Assembly: GCA_032260445.1 (NCBI GenBank) | Contig: JAVVFG010000306.1 | Span: 1 to 5,061 of the forward strand | Length of the DNA stretch: 5,061 bases | Direction: 5' to 3' | Source of the DNA: JAAYYY01 sp032260445 | GTDB lineage: Bacteria; Chloroflexota; Anaerolineae; Promineifilales; Promineifilaceae | Shown here: positions 1 through 5,061 of the stretch, piece by piece | How positions within the stretch are numbered: the stretch's first letter is position 1 | Layout: every line of letters starts with the position of its first letter | Notes under the pieces: model-generated | What the model was told of the DNA's origin: nothing | The model's input: only the letters and a program-made list of their open reading frames with translations | The model's database searches: none | Position numbers and translations under genes: made by a program

Positions 1-303
1 CGAAGCGCTGGCAAAGGGGAGCGCGTCGCCGAGGGCCTGGATCTGCAGGCGGTACGCGCCGCTGGTCCGTGCTTTCTGCAGCGGGCCCCACCAGGGATCG
101 ACGCCCGTCGCGAGCGGCTCGTCAAAGGCCATCTGCGCAAAATGGCCGTCGCCGCAGCCGAGGTCGAGGACCGGACCGGGGATAGCAATGGCGCGGTAGA
201 AGCGGGCCTCCACCGCGCGCAGGAGGGCACGGAACGCTGGTAGTGACCTGAGGTGGCGCCAGAGCAGGTCGCCAGACTGGCGCGGGCCGGCCGCTTCAGC
301 CAC
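1..303 (-). CDS. Class I SAM-dependent methyltransferase, N-terminal 101 residues (3' end beyond window)
   Basis: Partial gene; the frame is open from a GTG at 303-301 to the window edge. The protein carries the Rossmann-fold SAM-binding motif I, VLDLGCGDGHFA, at about residues 45-56. An acidic strand-2 end follows (GVDP, Asp69), then GDALPF at 92-97. This order is typical of Methyltransf_11/UbiE-like enzymes, which transfer a methyl group from SAM to a small molecule, lipid or sugar. The substrate-determining C-terminal half is missing, so the acceptor cannot be told. GTG is chosen because GAGGAG lies 7 bases upstream (316-311), and because this start overlaps the glycosyltransferase stop (298-296) by 8 bases, as expected for translational coupling. 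As the last visible gene of the operon it probably methylates a glycan, a lipid carrier or a related precursor; that role is inferred from context only. The methyltransferase call is firm. Confidence 0.87.
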   Translation of the reverse strand, partial: MAEAAGPRQSGDLLWRHLRSLPAFRALLRAVEARFYRAIAIPGPVLDLGCGDGHFAQMAFDEPLATGVDPWWGPLQKARTSGAYRLQIQALGDALPFASAS

Positions 304-1522
304 CCTGCTTCTCCTCGTCGAGCGCGCGCAGCCGGCTGTACGCTTCGGGTTCGAGCGCATCCCGCGGCGGGTTGCCCTGCCGCAGCTGTTCGAATAACTG
401 CACGTAGGCGCGGGCTGTCTGCTCCGGGTCGAAGCTGGCAGCAATGACGTCGCGCGGGCGGCGGTAGCGCTCCTGTTCGTCGAGCACTCGATTGAGGGCG
501 GTAGCCAATGCCTCGTGGTCGCCGATGGGGAAGATCTCGCCCATACCCGTCATCGTCACCGGCTGGCGCACGCCGGGCAGGTTGCTGGCGACGACCGGTA
601 CGCCGTTTATCATCGCCTCTATCTGCACCAGGCCGAAGCTCTCCGTGCTGTTCAGGCTGGAGACGACGAGCACGTCGAGGTTACGGTAGAAGGCGGTGAG
701 CTCGGCGCCGTGCAGCGTGCCCAGGAGCTGATAGTGGTCCTTGTACTTCTCGAACAGCGGCTGCAGGCGGGCAGCATATGCTTCTTCGCCGACAATGTCC
801 TTGTAAGGACCGGCATGGAGGACGACTGACTCCGGGTGGCGTTCTAGGACGAGCGGCAGCGCGCGCAGCAGGACCTCGACCCCTTTCTCGGTGGCCAGCC
901 GAGCGGAGATGCCGATGACCTTTTTGCCGGCCAGGTTGTGTGCGGCGCGGAACGCGGCGACGCTATCGAGAGGGCAGGTTGCGAGCTCCACCGGCGGCGC
1001 GATGATGTGCAGCTTCTCGCCCAGGTAGCGGGAGAGAAACGGCGAATGGCTGCCATAGTCGGCCGTATAGGTGACGACGGCGTCGGCGAGGTTCCCGGCG
1101 AGCCGGTTCATGGCGAGAACGACCTGGTTGACCAACCGGTTGAACAGCCCGCGCGGCATCTGCAGGTCGCAGTGGTAGGTGAGCACCACCGGCTTGCCGA
1201 AGAGCCTGCCGCGCAGGGCGAGGCCCGGTGCGTCGAATTGCGGCAGATGTAGATGAATGGCATCGGCCCAGCGGGTAAGCCGGGTGGCATGGTGGCCGAA
1301 CGCCGGCATGATCACGCCCTTACTGACCCGGAAGGCGACCGGGATACGCTCGACACGCACGCCGTCCATCGTTTCGTGGCGTGGCAGATCACGCTCGTAA
1401 CGGCTCGTGAGTACCGTAACTTCATGCCCCTGTTCGGCCAGAGCGCGGCTGAGCCGCTCTACGTAAATGGTCAGGCCGCTGACGTGCGGCCGGTAATAGG
1501 TTAAGACTTGCAGGATCTTCAT
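296..1522 (-). CDS. GT4-family (GT-B fold) glycosyltransferase
   Basis: Complete 408-residue protein of normal length for the GT4 family, whose members move a sugar from a nucleotide-sugar to a lipid or glycan acceptor with retention of configuration. The N-terminal domain has a glycine-containing acceptor loop after strand 1 (YYRPHVSGLT, residues 9-18), then HLHLPQFDAP (90-99) and LTYHCD (114-119). The C-terminal donor domain has ARLATEKG at 207-214, whose Arg208 and Lys213 match the diphosphate-binding pair. It also has the EX7E signature, ESFGLVQIE (Glu294 and Glu302), followed by AMINGVPVVAS. No membrane segment or signal peptide is visible, so the enzyme is probably cytoplasmic or membrane-peripheral. 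The gene starts 5 bases after the flippase-like stop with no clear Shine-Dalgarno, so it probably depends on coupled translation. Acceptor and donor sugar cannot be assigned. Confidence 0.93.
   Translation of the reverse strand: MKILQVLTYYRPHVSGLTIYVERLSRALAEQGHEVTVLTSRYERDLPRHETMDGVRVERIPVAFRVSKGVIMPAFGHHATRLTRWADAIHLHLPQFDAPGLALRGRLFGKPVVLTYHCDLQMPRGLFNRLVNQVVLAMNRLAGNLADAVVTYTADYGSHSPFLSRYLGEKLHIIAPPVELATCPLDSVAAFRAAHNLAGKKVIGISARLATEKGVEVLLRALPLVLERHPESVVLHAGPYKDIVGEEAYAARLQPLFEKYKDHYQLLGTLHGAELTAFYRNLDVLVVSSLNSTESFGLVQIEAMINGVPVVASNLPGVRQPVTMTGMGEIFPIGDHEALATALNRVLDEQERYRRPRDVIAASFDPEQTARAYVQLFEQLRQGNPPRDALEPEAYSRLRALDEEKQGG
304..316 (-). promoter_or_regulatory. Ribosome binding site of the methyltransferase, inside the glycosyltransferase gene
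   Basis: On the minus strand GAGGAG (316-311) is followed by a 7-base spacer and GTG (303-301). The same bases encode the last Glu-Glu-Lys-Gln residues of the glycosyltransferase. The site decides the GTG start and gives the overlapping downstream gene its own strong ribosome entry point. Confidence 0.7.
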
Positions 1523-1527
1523 GGGTA

Positions 1528-2535
1528 CTATGAACGGCGTAACTGGCGTGCGGCGGCGACAAGGTTGCCAAGATCAACCTGTACTCTATTTACACCGATG
1601 AGGCCAAAAACGAGCACGACGACCGTATTGGCAGCGTGATAGAGCACGGCGAAGCTGAAGGCCGGGTCGCGCGGCTGGCGCAGAACCTGCTCCAGGGCAG
1701 CCGTCACTCCGAGGTGGAACACGCCGACCTGTCCCGGCGAAGACGGGGCGGCGACGACGAGCGCCGCAGCACCAACCGTAAAGCCAGCCATGGAAACGGT
1801 AGGATTGAGGTGTACTGCTTGCAGCGCCGTGTAGTAGGCGAAAATGATCGGCAGCCAGACCAGCACACTGAGTACGATCAGAATGGCAATGTCGCGCAAG
1901 CGGGTGAGGGTGCTCATCCCGGCCAGAAGATTGTCAGCCCGGCGCGCCCAGCGCTCCGTATCCAGAAAACGGATCGGCGTCGTCAGGATGATCACGAGAC
2001 GGTAGATCCGCCCACGCTGGTTGGCGACGATGAGCAGCGCAATCGTGGCTAGGGCGGCGAGCACGCCCATCGACCGCGCCGCGAGCTGGTACTCGGCCGG
2101 CACACGTGGGACACCGGCGAGCGTGAACGGCAGGAGGACAACGATAAACAGCAGGTCGAGCACACGTTCGACGACCATTGTCGATAAGCCGGCGGAAAGC
2201 CCGACGCCGGGCAGGTTGCCAATCAGGATGCCGCGGGCGACGTCGCCAAGGCGAAAGGGCAGAATATAGGTAATGAGATAGCCGATGTTCTGGACGTGAA
2301 ATATCTGGTGCAGCGGCGCTGCGCCTTGCAACAGAAAGCGCCAGCGCACCGCACGCAGGAGCAGAAATAGGCTGATACCGATGAGACTGAGGCCCAGGTA
2401 CGGGTAGCTCGCGCTCCGCAGCTCCGTGGCGACTTGCTCGAGATCGACAAAGAAGAAGAGGATGCCAATGCTCAGAGCGCTGATGAGCATGCCGAGCCAA
2501 AACTGGAGGCGGCGGCTGCCGTTCGATGATGACAT
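1528..2535 (-). CDS. Flippase-like integral membrane protein (LPG synthase TM region / UPF0104 family, PF03706-like)
   Basis: A 335-residue polytopic membrane protein, using the ATG at 2535-2533. Hydrophobic segments lie near residues 11-30, 44-62, 117-139, 154-171, 214-236, 249-265 and 293-316, with shorter ones near 80-92 and 270-282. Family hallmarks are LLLRAVRWRFLL (58-69), ILPFRLGDVARG (91-102), the STMVVERVLDLL stretch (118-129) and the APSSPGQVG loop (263-271), which corresponds to the PxSPGG-type motif. Relatives include the membrane part of MprF and proteins next to glycosyltransferases thought to help move or glycosylate lipid-linked substrates; the biochemical role of stand-alone members is uncertain. 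It is the first gene of the operon, 5 bases before a GT4 enzyme. A longer frame from an ATG at 2598 is rejected, because its extra 21 residues are not family-like and a strong -10 box lies between the two starts. Confidence 0.88.
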   Translation of the reverse strand: MSSSNGSRRLQFWLGMLISALSIGILFFFVDLEQVATELRSASYPYLGLSLIGISLFLLLRAVRWRFLLQGAAPLHQIFHVQNIGYLITYILPFRLGDVARGILIGNLPGVGLSAGLSTMVVERVLDLLFIVVLLPFTLAGVPRVPAEYQLAARSMGVLAALATIALLIVANQRGRIYRLVIILTTPIRFLDTERWARRADNLLAGMSTLTRLRDIAILIVLSVLVWLPIIFAYYTALQAVHLNPTVSMAGFTVGAAALVVAAPSSPGQVGVFHLGVTAALEQVLRQPRDPAFSFAVLYHAANTVVVLVFGLIGVNRVQVDLGNLVAAARQLRRS

Positions 2536-2544
2536 AAGCGTCGA

Positions 2545-2573
2545 ATTATAACAGGAACGTGCGGCAGACGAAA
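2545..2573 (-). promoter_or_regulatory. Extended -10 promoter of the flippase-glycosyltransferase-methyltransferase operon
   Basis: Reading the minus strand, TGTTATAAT occupies 2553-2545: a perfect consensus TATAAT with the extended TG element. The -35 region (about 2573-2567, TTTCGTC) matches the consensus poorly, as is usual for extended -10 promoters. Transcription should start near 2540-2537, only a few bases before the ATG at 2535, and no Shine-Dalgarno lies between. The message is therefore probably leaderless or nearly so. Confidence 0.6.
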
Positions 2574-2578
2574 ACGGC

Positions 2579-2606
2579 TTGCCAGCGCCCTGGTCCATTG
2601 TAAACT
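2579..2606 (+). promoter_or_regulatory. Candidate promoter of the aldo/keto reductase gene
   Basis: TTGCCA (2579-2584, five of six matches to the sigma70-type -35) is separated by 16 bases from TAAACT (2601-2606, four of six matches to the -10). It lies about 50 bases upstream of the reductase ATG and back-to-back with the operon promoter on the other strand. The -10 is weak and the call rests on pattern only. Confidence 0.35.
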
Positions 2607-2620
2607 ACGGGCCGACCAGG
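2589..2620. repeat. Perfect 7-bp inverted repeat, candidate operator in the divergent promoter region
   Basis: CCTGGTC (2589-2595) and GACCAGG (2614-2620) are exact reverse complements separated by 18 bases. Their centre, at 2604-2605, falls in the candidate -10 box of the reductase (2601-2606). A dimeric repressor bound here would cover the promoter. If transcription started upstream of it, the repeat could instead form a weak hairpin in the leader. No regulator gene is present next to it. Confidence 0.35.
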
Positions 2621-2643
2621 AGAAGTAAACGGCTATTACCCTT

Positions 2644-2648
2644 AGGAG
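2644..2648 (+). promoter_or_regulatory. Ribosome binding site of the aldo/keto reductase
   Basis: AGGAG lies six bases before the ATG at 2655, an ideal Shine-Dalgarno position. It fixes the start of the reductase. The contrast with the divergent operon, which has no such site before its first gene, is clear. Confidence 0.8.
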
Positions 2649-2654
2649 ATCACC

Positions 2655-3638
2655 ATGGAATACGTCAATCTCGGAACAAGCGGCCTGAAGGTCTCGCGAA
2701 TTTGTCTCGGCATGATGAGTTATGGAACCTCGAAGTGGCGCGATTGGGTCCTGGACGAGGACGAGAGCCGGCCATTTGTGAAGCGAGCGCTCGAGCTCGG
2801 CATTAACTTCTTTGACACGGCGAACATGTATTCCCTAGGGGTGAGCGAGGAGGTAACGGGACGGGCCCTGCGCGACTTCGCCCGCCGAGAAGAAGTGGTC
2901 GTGGCGACGAAGGTGTATTTTCACACGAACGACGATGACCCGAACGCAGGGGGTCTATCGCGCAAGCACATCATGGATGCCATTGACGATTCGCTCCGTC
3001 GCCTGGGCATGGACTATGTGGACCTGTACCAGATTCACCGCTGGGACCAGACCACGCCGATTGAGGAAACGATGGAAGCGCTCCACGACGTGGTCAAAGC
3101 TGGCAAGGCCCGCTATATCGGCGCCTCGAGCATGTACGCGTGGCAGTTCGCCAAGGCCCTCAACGTTGCAGAGCGCAACGGCTGGACCCGCTTCATATCG
3201 ATGCAGAATCACTACAATCTCATCTATCGCGAAGAAGAGCGGGAGATGATTCCGCTCTGTCTGGACGAAGGAATCGGGCTACTTCCGTGGAGCCCTCTGG
3301 CCCGTGGCTTCCTTGCCGGTAACCGCAAACGTGGCGAGAGCGCGCCGACGACGCGCGCGGAGACGGATGGTTTTGCCCACGAAATGTACTATGCCGATGA
3401 GGACTTTGACGTGGTCGACCGGGTCGTGGCGCTCGCCGCGCGGCGCGGTGTCACCCCTGCCCAAATCGCGCTGGCGTGGATTCTGCACAAGCCGGGAGTG
3501 GACGCTCCGGTTATTGGGGCGACGAAAATGCCTCATCTAGAGCAGGCGGTTGCGGCGGTTGATGTCGATCTCAGCGACGAAGAGATTGCCGAGCTGGAAG
3601 CGCCATACCGTCCGCACCGCGTGCTGGGCCACAGCTGA
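2655..3638 (+). CDS. Aldo/keto reductase, YajO-like
   Basis: Complete 327-residue, cytoplasmic NADPH-type oxidoreductase with the (beta/alpha)8 AKR fold. The catalytic tetrad is present: Asp54 and Tyr59 in NFFDTANMYS (51-60), Lys86 in VATKVYF (83-89) and His128 in LYQIHRW (124-130). Cofactor-binding segments are PWSPLARGFLAG (211-222) and PVIGATKMPHLEQAV (285-299). From memory, many stretches match E. coli YajO nearly word for word, such as GRALRDFARRE (69-79), DDSLRRLGMDYVDL (111-124) and HYNLIYREEEREM (186-198); the C-terminal YRPHRVLGH also resembles it. YajO-type enzymes reduce aldehydes and ketones, and YajO itself has been linked to 1-deoxyxylulose 5-phosphate formation. The substrate here is unknown. 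The gene stands alone, divergent from the glycan operon, with a good Shine-Dalgarno at 2644-2648. The family call is certain; the YajO subgroup is very likely. Confidence 0.95.
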   Translation: MEYVNLGTSGLKVSRICLGMMSYGTSKWRDWVLDEDESRPFVKRALELGINFFDTANMYSLGVSEEVTGRALRDFARREEVVVATKVYFHTNDDDPNAGGLSRKHIMDAIDDSLRRLGMDYVDLYQIHRWDQTTPIEETMEALHDVVKAGKARYIGASSMYAWQFAKALNVAERNGWTRFISMQNHYNLIYREEEREMIPLCLDEGIGLLPWSPLARGFLAGNRKRGESAPTTRAETDGFAHEMYYADEDFDVVDRVVALAARRGVTPAQIALAWILHKPGVDAPVIGATKMPHLEQAVAAVDVDLSDEEIAELEAPYRPHRVLGHS

Positions 3639-3642
3639 GCTG

Positions 3643-4707
3643 CTAATCGGGAGTGGCCGGCTCCCGTGATAGCCCGCAATTCTCGAGTACCGTGGCCACG
3701 AATCTATCGTAGAGTTCGACGGCGACTTCCTTGGCGACCGCGTCGACCTCTGCCGGCGTTAGCTCGGCACTCGCACGCTCATATACTGATTGGGCGCACT
3801 TTGCCGCCGTCTCGAAAGTTGTGCCGGAGGCCAACACCAGCGCGGCCAGTCGCAGTGCCTGCGCGGGCTCGCCTTGGCGCGTCTCCAACTCGGCCAAGCT
3901 CGCGAGGACATAGTAACTGAGCGGCTTCGCGTCAAGTGAATCGGCGGCTGCCAGGGCCTGGCAGAAATGATCCCGGGCAGCATCGTAGCGCTCGAGCCTG
4001 GTCAGCGCGCGGGCGAGGTCGTTGTGCGAGAAGGCCATGCCGCGGCGGTCGCCGATACGCTCTCGCAATTCCAGGCTCTCGAGTGCATAATCGCGCGCCG
4101 TCACATAGTCGCCCAGTTCGTATAGGACAACGCCCAAAAGACTCAGCGCATAGGCCATCCCACTGACATCCTCGATGTCACGGGCAAGCGCGAGGCTTTC
4201 CTCCATCTGCTGGCGTGCCTGCTGTAAGCGGCCCTGATCGCGATGGAGGAGGGCAAGCAGATTGAGGCAGCGCGCGATGCCCCGCTTCTCCTCAATTGCC
4301 CGGTGCAGCGCCAGGCTTTCCTCAAGAAATTCGAAAGCATGATCGAGCTTGCCCTGGTCACGCGCGATGATCCCGAGAATGCTCAAGGTGCGCGCAGCGC
4401 CAAAGCGGTCGTTCACCCTGCTCTGGATGCGCAGGCTCTCCTGGAGAAGAAGCTCAGCTTCGAGGTATTGACCGAGCTGATAGCTGAGGACACCAAGATT
4501 GTAGCGAGCCAGGGCCGCTTCCGCTGGCTCGTTCCACTCGATAAAGACGGCGAGGCTCTGCCGGAGATCGCGCTGCGCAGCCTGGTGCCGGCCAAGGCGG
4601 TACGCGAACCAGCCGCGCCGGTTCATAGCCATGGCGCGGATGATCACGCGCAAGCGCGAGTGCGGCGCGCGGGCAAGGGCGGCGACGGCGCGATCGAAGA
4701 GGGCCAC
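3643..4707 (-). CDS. Tetratricopeptide-repeat protein, C-terminal part; 5' end lost at a junction
   Basis: The believable protein is about 354 residues ending at a TAG at 3645-3643. It consists of consecutive TPR helix pairs with the pattern LG..Y..G....A....ESL, typically ending in a basic-acidic turn before the next Gly. The units are followed by an Ala/Glu-rich helical tail of about 50 residues. Such arrays bind partner proteins and often form the C-terminal sensor part of AAA/NB-ARC signalling ATPases or AfsR/LuxR-type regulators in high-GC bacteria; which of these it was cannot be seen. The frame stays open to an ATG at 4989, but the 94 residues beyond about 4707 are Arg/Gly/Pro-rich, have no TPR pattern, and are antisense to a better protein. 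In-frame Met codons at 4632 and 4626 have no Shine-Dalgarno and would cut into the first unit. I therefore regard the gene as truncated at its N-terminus. It converges on the reductase with a 4-base gap. Confidence 0.8.
   Translation of the reverse strand: MALFDRAVAALARAPHSRLRVIIRAMAMNRRGWFAYRLGRHQAAQRDLRQSLAVFIEWNEPAEAALARYNLGVLSYQLGQYLEAELLLQESLRIQSRVNDRFGAARTLSILGIIARDQGKLDHAFEFLEESLALHRAIEEKRGIARCLNLLALLHRDQGRLQQARQQMEESLALARDIEDVSGMAYALSLLGVVLYELGDYVTARDYALESLELRERIGDRRGMAFSHNDLARALTRLERYDAARDHFCQALAAADSLDAKPLSYYVLASLAELETRQGEPAQALRLAALVLASGTTFETAAKCAQSVYERASAELTPAEVDAVAKEVAVELYDRFVATVLENCGLSREPATPD
3648..3666. terminator. Small GC hairpin at the convergent gene ends, weak terminator candidate
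   Basis: CGGGAG (3648-3653) and CTCCCG (3661-3666) form a 6-bp stem with a 7-base loop, starting 9 bases after the reductase stop and lying within the last codons of the TPR gene. There is no T-run on either side, so it does not meet the usual definition of an intrinsic terminator. It may still slow transcription coming from the reductase. Confidence 0.25.
3802..4641 (-). repeat. Seven TPR-coding units of exactly 120 bases
   Basis: In the TPR gene, homologous positions recur every 40 residues without insertion or deletion. The Gly or Ala after the conserved Leu recurs at the same phase in each unit, and the ESL/QSL triplet recurs in the first four units and nearly so in the fifth. Counted from the open frame starting at 4989, the units cover residues 117-396. 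The DNA copies are clearly diverged, so this is an old protein repeat rather than a recent tandem duplication. Confidence 0.8.
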
Positions 4708-4710
4708 ACC
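4690..4710. other. Head-to-head junction between two 5'-truncated genes
   Basis: Left of this point the minus strand encodes TPR helices; right of it the plus strand encodes the N-terminal region of an M6-like protease. Neither gene has a start codon with a ribosome binding site near the join, nor room for its missing N-terminus. GC rises from about 60% (three lines counted within 4081-4260) to about 72% (4741-5061). A CGATCG palindrome containing GATC lies at 4691-4696. This looks like a chimeric join or a rearrangement breakpoint; the exact base cannot be fixed by eye. Confidence 0.6.
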
Positions 4711-5061
4711 ATCCTGAGGGACAGCGATGGTTACTGGACCTACGCCGAACCCGCGCCGGACGGACCGCTGATCCGGTCCGACCGGAACGTCGGGTTCGAT
4801 TCGCCGCCCGGAAGAGCGCACCTGCGACAGGATCCGGACCTGCTGAGACGCTCCCCGGGGATGCGCTCCTCTCCCGACGTCGCGCTCCGGGCCCCGACCC
4901 TGGCCTCCATCACGGGGACCAAGAACGCGGTGATCATCCTGGTCGAGTTCGACGACACCCCGGCCGGCGAGGGCTCCGGCGGAGCGCACGACGCGGCCTA
5001 TTTCGGCAGCGCCGTCGACGGCCTGGTCCTGGGCTCGAGCGGCGGCAACCTCGCCGACTAC
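4696..5061 (+). CDS. M6-family (immune inhibitor A-like) metalloprotease, internal N-terminal fragment
   Basis: 122 codons are open to the window edge. The first part, EEGHTILRDSDGYWTYAEPA, resembles the DGYT-x-DGWWxYA segment that follows the signal peptide region in M6 proteases. After a polar linker comes NAVIILVEFDDTPAG (residues 77-91), then AAYFGSAVDGLVLGSSGGNLADY (100-122). This corresponds to the family's start of the peptidase domain: a hydrophobic strand ending in V-x-F-x-D-x-P, then a YF....FG..GS..DYY stretch. M6 enzymes are secreted zinc proteases; the HExxH zinc site would lie beyond this window. No signal peptide or credible start is present. Upstream the frame stays open through the antisense of the TPR gene, without a Met codon close by, so the 5' end is missing. 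GC content and codon use (mostly G or C at third positions) differ from the neighbouring TPR gene. The family call is from remembered pattern only. Confidence 0.6.

Noticed and set aside
253..447. Plus-strand open frame of 64 codons at the methyltransferase-glycosyltransferase overlap
   Set aside because: It is antisense to both genes, which are supported by motifs and a ribosome binding site.
515..829. Plus-strand open frame of 104 codons inside the glycosyltransferase gene
   Set aside because: It is antisense to a complete, motif-bearing GT4 gene and encodes no recognisable protein; high GC makes such frames common.
1636..2052. Plus-strand open frame of 138 codons opposite the flippase-like gene
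   Set aside because: Its sequence is Arg/Asp/Glu-rich without pattern and mirrors the hydrophobic codons of the real membrane protein on the other strand.
2536..2598. Longer start for the flippase-like protein at an ATG at 2598
   Set aside because: The added 21 residues are not membrane- or family-like, there is no Shine-Dalgarno, and the perfect extended -10 box lies downstream of that ATG.
3632..3642. Palindrome CAGCT-G-AGCTG at the reductase stop
   Set aside because: A one-base centre cannot form a hairpin loop, and 5-bp arms of this kind arise by chance easily.
4561..4695. Upstream in-frame continuation of the M6-like frame as the true N-terminus
   Set aside because: This stretch is antisense to well-formed TPR helices, has no signal peptide, and has no Met start with a ribosome binding site.
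1..5061. CRISPR arrays, tRNA or rRNA genes, insertion sequences, toxin-antitoxin or defence genes
   Set aside because: No short spaced direct repeats, cloverleaf-like segments, transposase motifs or paired small genes were seen; nearly all DNA is accounted for by the listed genes.

Overview
The window is a GC-rich bacterial segment. Hand counts on sample lines give roughly 57-60% GC in the middle and about 72% in the last 320 bases. The gene set suggests a free-living high-GC bacterium, and a Chloroflexota-like genome is my best guess. That guess rests on a flippase-like membrane protein, a GT4 glycosyltransferase and a methyltransferase in one operon, next to a long TPR protein of the kind attached to signalling ATPases. 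It is inference; no marker gene is present.

Layout. Bases 1-2535, minus strand, hold a tight three-gene operon read from right to left. The first gene is an integral membrane protein of the LPG-synthase TM / UPF0104 flippase-like family (2535-1528). Five bases later comes a GT4-type glycosyltransferase (1522-296). A class I SAM-dependent methyltransferase follows (303 to beyond base 1), whose GTG start overlaps the glycosyltransferase stop by 8 bases. Together they look like a module that builds, moves or modifies a lipid-linked or cell-surface glycan; the exact product cannot be read from the sequence. Bases 2536-2654 form a 119-base divergent promoter region. It has an extended -10 promoter almost touching the flippase-like start codon (probably a leaderless mRNA), a second promoter candidate pointing the other way, and a perfect 7-bp inverted repeat around that candidate's -10. 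Bases 2655-3638, plus strand, encode a complete YajO-like aldo/keto reductase with its catalytic tetrad intact. It converges, with a 4-base gap, on a TPR-repeat protein on the minus strand (3643 to about 4707), which has seven units, the homologous positions repeating at exact 40-residue intervals.

Right end. Near 4690-4710 the TPR gene stops looking like protein. From about 4696 the plus strand instead encodes the N-terminal region of an M6-type (immune inhibitor A-like) secreted metalloprotease that runs off the window. Neither gene has a plausible 5' end: the two are joined head-to-head, each missing its N-terminus, and base composition shifts at the same place. This is most simply a chimeric assembly or clone join, or else a real rearrangement breakpoint, and it is the main anomaly of the window. 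I see no RNA genes, CRISPR arrays, insertion sequences or recognisable novel defence or mobile system.
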